Positions 52,537-64,000 of a stretch of DNA of 64,000 nt are shown one piece after another. Position 1 is the stretch's first letter. Each line of letters starts with the position of its first letter. The DNA is from Liquidambar formosana. Lineage: Eukaryota > Streptophyta > Magnoliopsida > Saxifragales > Altingiaceae. The notes under the pieces are model-generated. The model made no database searches and had not been told where the DNA came from. It saw only the letters and a list, made by a program, of their open reading frames with translations. The translations under genes were made by a program, and so were the position numbers. The stretch is taken from the NCBI GenBank assembly GCA_039720395.1, contig CM077827.1:16293822-16357821 (forward strand). The letters are read 5' to 3'.

Positions 52537-54190
52537 TGTTGGGAATCATACAAGAGGGAAAAATAGAAGTGCGGAATATAAAAATTTTTCCTACGATTCC
52601 CAATCCCATGAATCTAACTATGCATAACACAAAATCAAACCCTAACTACAAAGAGGGTTAGAACACTTACAGAATTTTTGTCTTCTCCGTTTTGCTCCAA
52701 GCTTCGACTCCGAACAGCGGTGAATGAGCAGCCCAAGTGTGCTGCCTCCAACGGTATCCACACCTAGCTAGAGCTTACAAGTCCTTTCCTCCTTTTCCTT
52801 GTTGTTGCTAGTGTAGGAGAAGAGAGGAGAGAGAGAGAGGGAGGCTGGAAATTCTGGCCAGCCCTTGGTGTCTTCTAAAAAGTGATGATGTCACACATCA
52901 TAGTGTGACTTAAATAGTCCACACTAAAGGGGCTGGCCCTAGGGGGGAAACCCTTTTAGGGTTTTATGCAATTTCCCTAAATTGCACAATAACCCCTATT
53001 GTTTATATCAAATACAAACATGGCCTCAAAGAACTATTCTTTATGCACTCATACCCTTTCTCTCATAGACTTAAAAGCTCATCTTGCATGATCAGTGTGT
53101 GACCCATTGGGTTCACATCATCAAGTAGTAGGAATAGCACGAGGTGTGCACAATGGAACTCTTTCCATTTAGGGTCTAATTGGAACTCCTTCCAATTCCC
53201 TAATTGATTATAACTCACTTATATCAATTAGGGCTTCTACTAACCATGAGTAACACCTAGCATATGGCTCATGGTGTGGTCCTTAATGAGGTGAATAGTC
53301 ATTTACAAAGAACCCTTCTGTTATAGTTTATAGGTTACAATTGCATCCTTCCTTCAACACAATGTCTCCAATTGAACTAATAGGACATGGAAGTCTGTCA
53401 AGTCCCTAGTTCAATTACTTTATACTCATTCATAGATATCAACTCATTGATGAACTCATGAAACTCTTTTCATATTCATCCTACCATGGCCATGGATTTA
53501 ATGAGTTATATTATGAATGCTATATGAGACATTCTCTCTCTTTTTCCTGAGAGTGATGGATCCCTTGTTGATCACTCACATGCCTTCATACACATAGCAG
53601 TAGGGCCAATGAACACCTTTGCAAACCCCTGAATAGGATTTGCACTTAGTGTTATCAAACTTCTAAAGCTACATGCATAAGACAACTATGGTGTCTCAGG
53701 TCTAAGGATTACTTGTACCACTATAACAATGAGAAACTGATTGACAGGCAGGATAAAACTCCATTCAGTTTATCTCATATCTTTGGTCACATTCAGTGTA
53801 CCTATTCTCGTAATAGGCACCCACTTGTTGGTTGTAGTGTCTCCACACAAATAGCTTGAGACTAGCTATCCTCCTATAGAGTCAACCTAACAAGTGCTAG
53901 TCCTATGGTTCATTATTGTCCATCATAGTGAACCTTCAACTAGGAATGCTTTAGGAGTTTAGTACAGAGATATATCTACAGTCTCAAAATTACAACTCTT
54001 TGTAATTCCATATTCTCAACTCTAACTCCATGGACATATTATGTAAATATAAATTATGCATATAAACATAATAGAATAAGCCCTTTTATTAAATCAATAA
54101 TAAATGTGACATACATAAATGAAATCAAATGATTGTTCCTAATCCCTAAACAATCATCTCTATGATTGGCTCTAGGGCATAATCCTAACA
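52537..54190 (-). repeat. 3' LTR of copia copy 2
   Basis: 1654 bp. It carries TATTTAAG where copy 1 has TATATAAG, and the downstream hairpin GTCACAC/GTGTGAC with loop TATGAT. About eight differences from its 5' LTR by eye. Confidence 0.95.
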
Positions 54191-54200
54191 ATCTCCCACT
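54191..54200 (-). promoter_or_regulatory. Polypurine tract, copia copy 2
   Basis: AGTGGGAGAT on the minus strand directly abuts the 3' LTR. Confidence 0.85.
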
Positions 54201-54219
54201 TGCACCAAAGCCAATCGAC

Positions 54220-57050
54220 CATGTATCGCATACCTATCTTCTCAAGATGTTGGTCTTAGACATAACAAATTATGTTTTAAAGCTTTAGTCAGTAGGTCTA
54301 CAAAAACTTATGTGGATAATATCTTCTGTAATGTATCCATTACCTTTTCCAATGATTCCTCTAATCACATGGAATTGCCGCTCTATGTGTTTGGACTTTT
54401 GATGAGACCGTGATTCCTATACTTGAGCTATAGACCCATTGTTGTCACAAAACAAGGTGTGGGCAACTCAATGGAAGGAACAACTCCAAGTTCTAAATGA
54501 ACTTATAGATCCAAACAGTTTCCTAGACAATGCGACAATTAATTCACCTTTAATAATGGAATCCACTGTATCTTTCATACAGTTCTTCCATTAAGTATTT
54601 CACCAACTAAAGTGAATATAAAATATACCCCATATGGATTATATCCAAATCCATATACCCATCTACTATGAGTTTACAATTTCCATATACAATCCAATAT
54701 TCCAAATTTGAATTGACTGATAACTATTTGTAACAATTACAATATAATAGATATCAGGTTCAATACATAGTGTAGAATAAGGCTTCTTAACACTTTAAGA
54801 ACCTTACTTGTGTTATCCTAGGGCACATGCCCTTGAATAATGAATTCTTATCTGAAGTAAATCAGACCTCCCTTAGAATTCTCCATGTTGAACTCCTTCA
54901 ACATTTCAACTATGTTTGATGATTTGGAGATACTTAGCAATCTATATGGTCCATCTCTATAGATCTTGTTGGATGCTTCTGCCAAATCTTTCATGAATTA
55001 GTTTTTCTCCAAAAACCAAAACGATTAGGATGTCATTCATATATCATTCATAATGATTAGGATGTCATCTATACTTAGGATAAAGAAAAACGATCACACT
55101 CCCACTAACCTTTTATACACTCATGGTCCATCTATACAATGAGAGAAATCAAACAATTTGATTACTTCAACTTTATAGATGTTCTAATTATGAGAACCTT
55201 GTAGTCTATTAATAGACTTCTATAACTTACACACTTTTATGGTTTTTCACCATTTGATATAACATCTTTATATCCTTTTTGACATATCCCATATTCAAAA
55301 TGTGTGTTTATAGATAACAAGATCCAAATGGATTTCAGCATAACTATTATCAAACAAATTTCTTTATAGACAACTTTTTGCCTATGTTGAAAACATTCTT
55401 AAATAGCCAAGCCTTTTAGGTCTCTACCTGTCCATATTGGATTTAATGACTCTTAGTCATTTCTCAAGTTGATGTCAAACATCGCCTAATCATAATCAAT
55501 AGGATTATCTTGGTGATCTTTATCACCAAAGAACAATTCTTTCACATTCTAATAGAGATACAATATCTCTTTTATGTTAAAGAAATATCCAATTTGATCT
55601 ATGAAAAGAATGTGGTGTAATTAAAGGTTTTGCCTCAATAGGGGCAAGGGTTGGATCTTTGTTGGTTTGTGGCTTTACAAACAATTCTGTAAATTCTATC
55701 TACTTTTGCATCTTTCTTGAATGAACTCTTTCTCAAGAAAATCCAGCAATCATCCTAATGGACAACTTTTGTTCATTAGAGTAATAGAAATACTATCCCA
55801 ACCACTTTTAGGATATACCACAATTCAACACTTACTTGACCTTATTTCCAGATTGTCTACATTATGTTTCCAGAAAAAAGTAGCGCAAGCCCAAGCCTTA
55901 CTTCTTTAAGTTGGGTTTCTTCCCATATCATATCTGATATAATTGGGAAAAAACTGGAGTGAACCCTAAATTATCAATATGTAGCAATTTTAAGGTATAT
56001 CCTAGATGGATACATTAGTAAAACTCATCATGGATCAAACCATATCTTAATAGGGTTCAATTTGTTCTCTTAGATTCACCATTGAGCTATGGTATTCTAA
56101 AATGAGTCTACTGTAATTGAATGCATGCTCTACATGACTATATACATCACAATGTATTAGTCAAATTATAAATGTAACTCTTTTACTTCACCAAGTAAAA
56201 GATGGGTTTGGTCATCTCATAACCAAATCATAATCGTTACATTTAAATGAGAGTCTCTACATCTCTTGTATTCTCAGAATACGTTGCATTCGCTCTAATT
56301 AGTCATTTAAATTCAGAAATCAAATTTCTAGAATGTCTTAAATGACCTAGTTAAGAAATAAGTTCCCAAAATTAATCTAGCAACTCTTGCTCTATTAAAA
56401 TTTTTAAAGGTAACTTATTATCTACTTAACTTTCTACTTCCATTTAGATTACACTATAATCCAAAAACCAAGAAGCAGAACTAACCAACAATTTAGTTTA
56501 GAGCAGGAACCAAAACTTCAAAAGTTTGGTTCTTCTAGGAATACTGATACTTTATCAATTTCCCTTTACAATACCTTATGTTTACTACAAAATAATTATA
56601 TTTCTTTGTCTTTGACTTTTCAAGACTTGCTTTCCTCTGTGCTTCCATTTTAAATCACATCTAGCTTCTCAAGCTATTCTATGTGATTAATCATTTTTCA
56701 AAAGAATGATTATTAATAAACAACTTTTATTACATCCTAGTCCAGAAGAAGTCCTTTACAAGTACTATACTTTATAGTATTATTTTACTCACAATACAAC
56801 CTTTGTATGTGATGTAGGACATCAAAGGCACTTGCATTGACTAATTTTGCTTCTGAAGCTCATTAGTCATCAATACTATCATATAGCATGGCAACAAGAT
56901 GCCAATTGCGCATAGTGTCTTTTTCTTCTTAGGATATTTTATGGAGGGCCTTTAATAAAAGGCCTAATAGCATATAAACAATCTTTTTAAATTGAGAACA
57001 ATTCTCAATTTCCTAAGTCAATCAAAGAAATCGGGTTTAGTCAAACTATC
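54220..57050 (-). pseudogene. copia gag-pol remnant, copy 2
   Basis: The same broken RNase H, RT, integrase and gag pieces as copy 1 on the minus strand. The SIDD-encoding stretch is at 55064-55075, and the stop after SSKC is near 55.83 kb. A local duplication (GATTAGGATGTCAT at about 55.02 and 55.06 kb) lies beside the RT catalytic region and is absent from copy 1. Confidence 0.75.
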
Positions 57051-57236
57051 AATATCCTATATTAGGAAATAGGGGTTTTGAGGTGAGTAATTAGGTAATT
57101 TACATAAACAGAGAATCAGATTTCATTTTTATCCATAATGATTGGGTCTTTAATCATATGGTACCTCCCACTATTTTATCAAATTCCATACACCCTCTAA
57201 TAGAATTCGGGAATCTCATTCCTAATGGGGATTGGG

Positions 57237-57565
57237 GTCCCACTGTGACCTAGAAGCCTCACATGTTAGTTTCTTGGCTTCTAACCCACAATAAGAAGAC
57301 AACTCTTTGTCTATTGCTTCATAAGCAAATTCCAATCATTTTGCCTTTAGGGAACATACACCTCACATGTTAGTTTCTTGGAATACTTCCCTAGTTAAGT
57401 TAAACCCATCATTCACACAGGTATGTTTCGCCAAATATATACCTCACATGTTAGTTTCTTGGTATATACCAGTTTAGGCACCCCATGATATCTCATATGT
57501 GATAGTTTCAAGTAATGTCTTTAACATGGGTAGCTCCTACATGTCTGCAGCCAGGTACCCACATT
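57237..57565 (-). ncRNA. Array of ACATGT stem-loops, copy 2
   Basis: The reverse complement carries the same four stem-loops as copy 1. ACATGT occurs at 57261-57266, 57365-57370, 57446-57451 and 57539-57544. In SL0 the stem base A of copy 1 is G here, turning an A-U into a G-U pair, so pairing is kept. One outer pair of SL2 is lost. Loops are unchanged. Confidence 0.72.
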
Positions 57566-60171
57566 AAGGGACGTTAGATGATCCTATAATGATGGAAGGC
57601 AATGAAGAATTCATTCCCCAATGACTTTTCCATTTTCAACTTAATATTAAATAAGAGGGGTTTTAAAGGGTCTCATCAAATTAACATGCATCCTATGTAT
57701 CAAAATTTAAACATATAAATTATGCTATTTATAATCATACATCTCATGCTATTATAAATCATACATCGCACGCTATTATATATCAACATATATAAAGTAC
57801 CATATTTTGATATTAGTCCCTAAGTGAATAGGTAACATATACCAAACTATGGTATTGGAGCTAATACAATTATCTCATAAATAAAAGCTCCCACTATGAT
57901 GATTATGGACTTTGAGAGGATTCAATCCAAGCCAATAGATTGAATCCAAGGTCTAAGGTGGGTGTAGGTGATCGTAAAATAAACCATTCGTAACATGCAT
58001 GCTTTCTTGAAAAACTTCTCTAAGCTTTCAAGTCCTTCAATCTGCTCCCTTGGCTTGATGGTCTCCACCATTGGCTTGTTGGGCTCCATCATACTCCTTT
58101 GCGTCCACCATGCTCCTTAGTGCACTCTCGATTACATAACATTTATATAATATATAGAAAGGGATACATAAGGGGAATGTGGGGTACATAAGAGAATGAT
58201 AGAGAGAGAGGGAAGGTGGCATGCAAGCCCCAAATAATAAATTACATCACCATAATAAAATTACAACTCTTGAAAAATTATTACAACCCATTCATAAGAC
58301 GGCCAATCACAATTTGTTTAAGGGGTATAGTCCATAATCATCATCCAAACACATACATACAATCTCATTGCATAATGTGAAGAAAAACTGTAAGCATTAA
58401 AACATATGGGCATTATGGTAATTCTCTTGAATGATTTACATTAATCTCATTAATGCATCCTAATCTTATTAGGTTTTAACAAAATATCCAGAATTAAATA
58501 AAGTCTTAACATTTAAGACATTTAGTTTCAATTAATCAAATTAATAGAAAACATGTAAAGTTTCCTAAAATAACTCTAATATCCAATATTAGGGTTTCCT
58601 TAATTAAACAAAACAATTTCATTTAATTAAGAATTTCCAGATTTTTAATTTAATCCCTAATTGTGTTTTAAACCATTTAAAACATTATAAAATTAATCAA
58701 TATTAATTAAATAATTAATATAGGAATTAAATAAAATCAATAAAATGATGAATTAGTGTATTAGGGTTTCCTAAAACCCTAAACCCTAAATGCATAACCC
58801 TAACCTAATGCAAGCCCTAATCATTAAATGCCTTATGATTGGTCATTTAATGTCCAATCATTAAAACCCTAGGTTCATACGGTATTTAATAAAAGGGATT
58901 AGGGTTTAATTAATGCCAAATAGGGTATTTATTACCCTTAATTAATTACACTAATTAGGGTTATCAAAAACCCTAACCCTAGACATCATTAATGGTATTA
59001 ATTATGCCCTAACAATTAATAACCATGATTGGTCATTTAATGACCAATCATTAACTCTTAATTAAGGTAATCAATATTCCAATTAGGGTTTTAATTAATG
59101 CCATAATGAAATTAGGGTTTCATCATTAACTCAAAATTAGGGTTTCATCCTTAACTCTATGCAGCCGTCACTACCAGGGGGCTGCCTGAGCTTGGCTAGG
59201 CTGCCATGGCCACCAACGACTGTGGGAGGCCATGGCCAGCCATGGGAGAACATCCTAGGGGTGTGGGACAAGCCTCTGGACACGTGAGAAGTGGTGGAAG
59301 TGGCTGCCATCATCAAGAACAATCAGGGTTTCCAAAACCCATTGCTGGAGCCATTGTTGCAGACCTTCAAGGTCACAATAGCTTCTAAAACCTTATCAAT
59401 TTGACTCCTCCATTGAAACCAGCTTTTGTATCACGTCCCTACATGAAATACTAAGCCAATAGAAGAGGTTTGGATGATCATATCATCACCAATTGTTCTA
59501 AACAATTAAAACAACAGTAGGCTGCCCAGAATTTGACAGCATACTGTCCATGGTCAGAAATTGATTTAAAACCCAGCAAGATGATTAATTCAGGCTACCA
59601 AACGAATTTTCCCTAGTATCCTACATGTCTTAGGAAACTAATGAAATTGGTTTCATGCAATTTGGAGTTCCCTAACTCAAGTTCTAATCAAAACTCCATT
59701 GATGACTTTTCTGCAGAGAAAATCTGCTATGCTGTTCATGAAAAATTTTCAAACTTTTTGAATCTTTTTCCATCAAAACCTTTTTGAAACTTAAAGAAAA
59801 TCATATACACATGATATATAATGATCCTAGAATGATTTTACATCATAAATACAGCAGCTTTAATTAGGATTAATTGCAAGAACCTTAGGGTTCTAAAACC
59901 CAGATTCAGCCTCCATGGTGTTCTTCTCCTTCTTCCTTCTGTTCTAGCATCTTAATCCAATTATGATGCATCTAAATGCTTGGGAACCTTTCCCTACCAT
60001 GTCTAGAACATAACCCAAGTGGTGGCAACCATTGCCATGCCTTTGATCTCCATCAATAACTCAAAGTTGTGGCTATTGCATCATTCCCGAGCAAAACTGT
60101 CTTTCCAGACAGCCTGTAGTAAAAAATTCATAACTTTCACTACAGAACTCGGATTGACGCACCGTTTGTTG

Positions 60172-60204
60172 GGTTGGAAAGCTTATTCGAAGAGCTTTCT
60201 AACC
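60172..60204 (-). promoter_or_regulatory. Leader stem-loop with TTCGAA loop, copy 2
   Basis: Counterpart of 43391-43421: GGTT/AACC plus GAAAGCT/AGCTTTC stem and a nine-base loop containing TTCGAA. Confidence 0.7.
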
Positions 60205-60543
60205 ATATATGGCTCGAAAATTTTGGAGAAGAACTCTGAATTCGGCATGCAAAACAAGATGACCGTTTTTCATGGCTACCATGAAAACTGTTCATAACAG
60301 TTTTATAAAACCCTAGTTTCCTTATTCTTCTTCTCCAAACTCAAACCCTATGCAACCTATTGCATCCATGGCTATACTTAACCATCAATTAGAAGAAGAG
60401 TAGAAGAGAATTGACCTAGGGTTCCAAACCCTAGGTTCAGCCATGGAGGAAAACCAATTATGCAGAAAAATTTTCCAGATTTTTGAATCATTCAACTACA
60501 CCATAATTACCAGCCCATATGTATTTTGTATTATGCATAATCA

Positions 60544-60557
60544 TGGCTCTGATACCA
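60544..60557 (-). promoter_or_regulatory. Primer-binding site, copia copy 2
   Basis: The reverse complement reads TGGTATCAGAGCCA, identical to copy 1, one base from the 5' LTR. Confidence 0.9.
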
Positions 60558-60558
60558 C

Positions 60559-62211
60559 TGTTGGGAATCATACAAGAGGGAAAAATAGAAGTGCGGAATA
60601 TAAAAATTTTTCCTACGATTCCCAATCCCATGAATCTAACTATGCATAACATAAAATCAAACCCTAACTATAAAGAGGGTTAGAACACTTACAGAATTTT
60701 TGTCTTCTCCGTTTTGCTCCAAGCTTCGACTCCGAACAGCGGTGAATGAGCAGCCCAAGTGTGCTGCCTCCAACGGTATCCACACCTAGCTAGAGCTTCA
60801 AGTCCTTTCCTCCTTTTCCTTGTTGTTGCTAGTGTAGGAGAAGAGAGGAGAGAGAGAGAGGGAGGCTGGAAATTCTGGCCAGCCCTTGGTGTCTTCTAAA
60901 AAGTGATGATGTCACACATCATAGTGTGACTTAAATAGTCCACACTAAAGGGGCCGGCCCTAGGGGGGAAACCCTTTTAGGGTTTTATGCAATTTCCCTA
61001 AATTGCACAATAACTCCTATTGTTTATATCAAATACAAACATGGCCTCAAAGAACTATTCTTTATGCACTCATACCCTTTCTCTCATAGACTTAAAAGCT
61101 CATCTTGCATGATCAGTGTGTGACCCATTGGGTTCACATCATCAAGTAGTAGGAATAGCACGAGGTGTGCACAATGGAACTCTTTCCATTTAGGGTCTAA
61201 TTGGAACTCCTTCCAATTCCCTAATTGATTATAACTCACTTATATCAATTAGGGCTTCTACTAACCATGAGTAACACCTAGCATATGGCTCATGGTGTGG
61301 TCCTTAATGAGGTGAATAGTCATTTACAAAGAACCCTTCTGTTATAGTTTATAGGTTACAATTGCATCCTTCCTTCAACACAATGTCTCCAATTGAACTA
61401 ATAGGACATGGAAGTCTGTCAAGTCTCTAGTTCAATTACTTTATACTCATTCATAGATATCAACTCATTGATGAACTCATGAAACTCTTTTCATATTCAT
61501 CCTACCATGGCCATGGATTTAATGAGTTATATTATGAATGCTATATGAGACATTCTCTCTCTTTTTCCTGAGAGTGATGGATCCCTTGTTGATCACTCAC
61601 ATGCCTTCATACACATAGCAGTAGGGCCAATGAACACCTTTGCAAACCCCTGAATAGGATTTGCACTTAGTGTTATCAAACTTCTAAAGCTACATGCATA
61701 AGACAACTATGGTGTCTCAGGTCTAAGGATTACTTGTACCACTATAACAATGAGAAACTGATTGACAGGCAGGATAAAACTCCATTCAGTTTATCTCATA
61801 TCTTTGGTCACATTCAGTATACCTATTCTCGTAATAGGCACCCACTTGTTGGTTGTAGTGTCTCCACACAAATAGCTTGAGACTAGCTATCCTCCTATAG
61901 AGTCAACCTAACAAGTGCTAGTCCTATGGTTCATTATTGTCCATCATAGTGAACCTTCAACTAGGAATGCTTTAGGAGTTTAGTACAGAGATATATCTAC
62001 AGTCTCAAAATTACAACTCTTTGTAATTCCATATTCTGAACTCTAACTCCATGGACATATTATGTAAATATAAATTATGCATATAAACATAATAGAATAA
62101 GCCCTTTTATTAAATCAATAATAAATGTGACATACATAAATGAAATCAAATGATTGTTCCTAATCCCTAAACAATCATCTCTATGATTGGCTCTAGGGCA
62201 TAATCCTAACA
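60559..62211 (-). repeat. 5' LTR of copia copy 2
   Basis: 1653 bp; nearly identical to 52537-54190. It is followed on the right by the GATAG target duplication. Confidence 0.95.
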
Positions 62212-62216
62212 GATAG

Positions 62217-64000
62217 AGGGCTACAGCTTACAGGAGACGACCAACGACCACTGTTTGACTGTTGGTGACTGTATGGTTTCGTCGATAATAGTACTTAGGG
62301 ACTGTGTTGCTCTTGGGTTTGTTTTATATATTTTATTTGATAATTGTAACACCCGTCCATTTAAATTATCTTAATTATGTCATTAATTGATGATTTTTCA
62401 GTTTATGACTTGCATGTGCATAATATGTGAGATTTATGATGTTATTTATAATGCATAACGTGTAGTTTATCGTCATTTTGCATCATATGTATGTTAAAAT
62501 GAGTATGGATGGCGTTCATACACATTTCGTCTCTTTATTAGGCTTTTACAACATAGGTCGATCGATCGCCCTTAAAAGTTGGTCGATCGATCGCCTTTAA
62601 AGGCCGATCGATCAAAGGGTGGCTAGAAACCCCATTTTGGTTTGTCTAGGTCCATCGATCGGGCCCTCAATTGATGGGGCATTGTAAAATAAAAAAGAAA
62701 AAATTAAAATTAAAATGTGTCAAAAGATGCATGTACCCCTAGGTTCATTTATAACCCTTCAAACTCGACCTTATAAGACCAGATCTGGTCTTTTACATGC
62801 ATAAGAGCTAGAGAGAGAAGGAGAGAGAGAGAGAGAGAGAGAAGAGAAAGAGTGGGTTTGTCAGAGAGAGAAAGACTTGTTTGGAGAGAAAAAAACACAT
62901 TTTTGGCCTGCATGTGTGGAATTTGAGCTCTCTCACCTTATTTCAACACTTGGGATCACATTCTAGGGGTTGGATTTTGACTTCTACATGTGCTTGGTGA
63001 AGTTTGGAGCTTATTCTTACTTCCTAAGCTTGGATTAATTCAACCTTCCCAATGTATTTTCTCTACAGTTAGACCAACATACTTGTAGTAGGTGTAATTT
63101 TCATATAATTTAACCTCAGGGGTAATAAAAGGTTAAGACATAAGCCCATATATGTTGATTATAAATGATTATTTGTGATATTTATGGTTTTACATGATTT
63201 TTGGGTAATTTATCATGCATATTTTGTAATGCATGTATTAGGGGGGTCTAATTTACATAACCCTATTTTAGGAAAATACATTTGGGAATATGTGAGTTGT
63301 TATACATGTTATATTTTGGATTATCTTGAATATACAAGCTATGTAAATTGTTGTTGGTCTATATTTTACATGTTTTACATAAGCCAACATGCTATATAAT
63401 TCTGGAATAATTATATATTTTTTATTTTTAAATATATTAACATTCATTGGCATAAAAGGCATGAAATGGAATTAATAAATACTTAGTAAAAGTATTGAAG
63501 GGTCATTGGAGTTGGATTACTACGGTCACAGGACGTCTTGCTGTGTTTTCCACTTCCTTGGTCCTGGGGGTACTGTGGTCCCAAGAAATGATGTCATACT
63601 ATGTTCCCAAAAAGACGCTACTATAGTCCCAGGTAGGGATGCCGTGTTGCATTGTCTTTTTGGAGGTTGGGTTTAAATCCTCTGTATCCACACGAAGACT
63701 CCTGCGGGAGTGTGATTGGATAATTATAGAATTATTGAAATAGACATGATGTCTTATTTCATTCATGGCATATCATAAATTTTTCTGATATTTATTATGC
63801 ATGATTTGTTGAATATATTATCATGCTTTGATTACATTCATATGAAGATTATATCTACTGAGTTTTATGGTCACCCCTATTTTTATAAAACCCTTTTCAA
63901 ATGATTATATAGCTGAAGAGACCTCGCCTAAGGGGTTTTACTTATTACTGGACTTAGCTATTTGTTGGATCATTTTGGGGATATTATTATGGCCTTGAAC
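62217..64000 (+). mobile_element. Probable LTR of a further Ty3/gypsy-type element, cut by the window edge
   Basis: TGTAACACCCGTCC at about 62345 resembles the start (or, on the other strand, GGGTGTTACA the end) of chromovirus-type LTRs. Inside are four GATCGATCG-type motifs (62557-62660), a TATA-like CTTATAAGACC (about 62770) and a (GA)n tract (62823-62842). No coding frame, partner LTR or target duplication is visible. Orientation is uncertain. Confidence 0.35.

Larger units (their letters stand above)
52537..62211 (-). mobile_element. Complete non-autonomous Ty1/copia element, copy 2 (inverted)
   Basis: 9675 bp on the minus strand, same family and structure as copy 1. LTRs are 60559-62211 (5') and 52537-54190 (3'). 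A perfect 5-bp target duplication GATAG lies at 52532-52536 and 62212-62216. The PBS is the reverse complement of 60544-60557 and the PPT of 54191-54200. Leader, gag and pol remnants align with copy 1 throughout, including shared stops. It differs from copy 1 clearly more than its own LTRs differ from each other, so the two copies come from distinct but related sublines. Confidence 0.93.

Overview
This is nuclear DNA from a flowering plant, probably a eudicot with a repeat-rich genome. The evidence is AT-rich sequence, spliced plant genes with long introns, and many plant transposon families. Only two host genes are supported, both on the minus strand. I saw no tRNA or rRNA gene and no CRISPR array. 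The species cannot be named from the sequence.

At 3.1-3.3 kb is the first coding exon of a mitochondrial bL28-type ribosomal protein; the rest of that gene lies beyond the left edge or is missing. From 29.8 kb down to 10.9 kb runs a complete cyclin-dependent kinase C gene (CDKC, the plant CDK9-like kinase). It has 12 coding exons that join in frame to 518 residues, plus a non-coding 5' exon. Two introns of about 7 kb carry transposon debris: a LINE, Ty3/gypsy fragments, two tRNA-derived SINEs and Stowaway-like elements. A Mutator-like MITE with a 9-bp target duplication sits in intron 4, and intron 10 holds a tiny poly(A) retroposon with a 19-bp duplication.

From 31 kb rightwards I see only repeats. 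31.1-33.9 kb is a tandem array with a period of about 160 bp, interrupted by a 1.39-kb solo LTR. 34.3-41.4 kb plus 51.07-52.1 kb is an old pair of Tat/Ogre-like LTRs in inverted orientation, with primer-binding sites facing each other across a spacer that holds a Stowaway-like MITE. Into this were inserted two 9.7-kb Ty1/copia elements of one family. One is on + (41378-51064, target duplication GCAAC) and one on - (52537-62211, target duplication GATAG). Together they form a giant inverted repeat with a 1.47-kb spacer.

Both copia copies have young, nearly identical LTRs and intact PBS and PPT, yet share the same broken gag-pol. They are therefore non-autonomous elements mobilised in trans. 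Their leader, about 3.5 kb between the PBS and the gag remnant, holds the most interesting signal in the window. This is a cluster of stem-loops whose stem sequences differ but remain paired, while the loops repeat the self-complementary hexamer ACATGT. A further stem-loop nearer the PBS displays TTCGAA. This looks like an array of kissing-loop (dimerisation or packaging) sites just upstream of gag. The right edge (62.3-64 kb) is probably part of another LTR.
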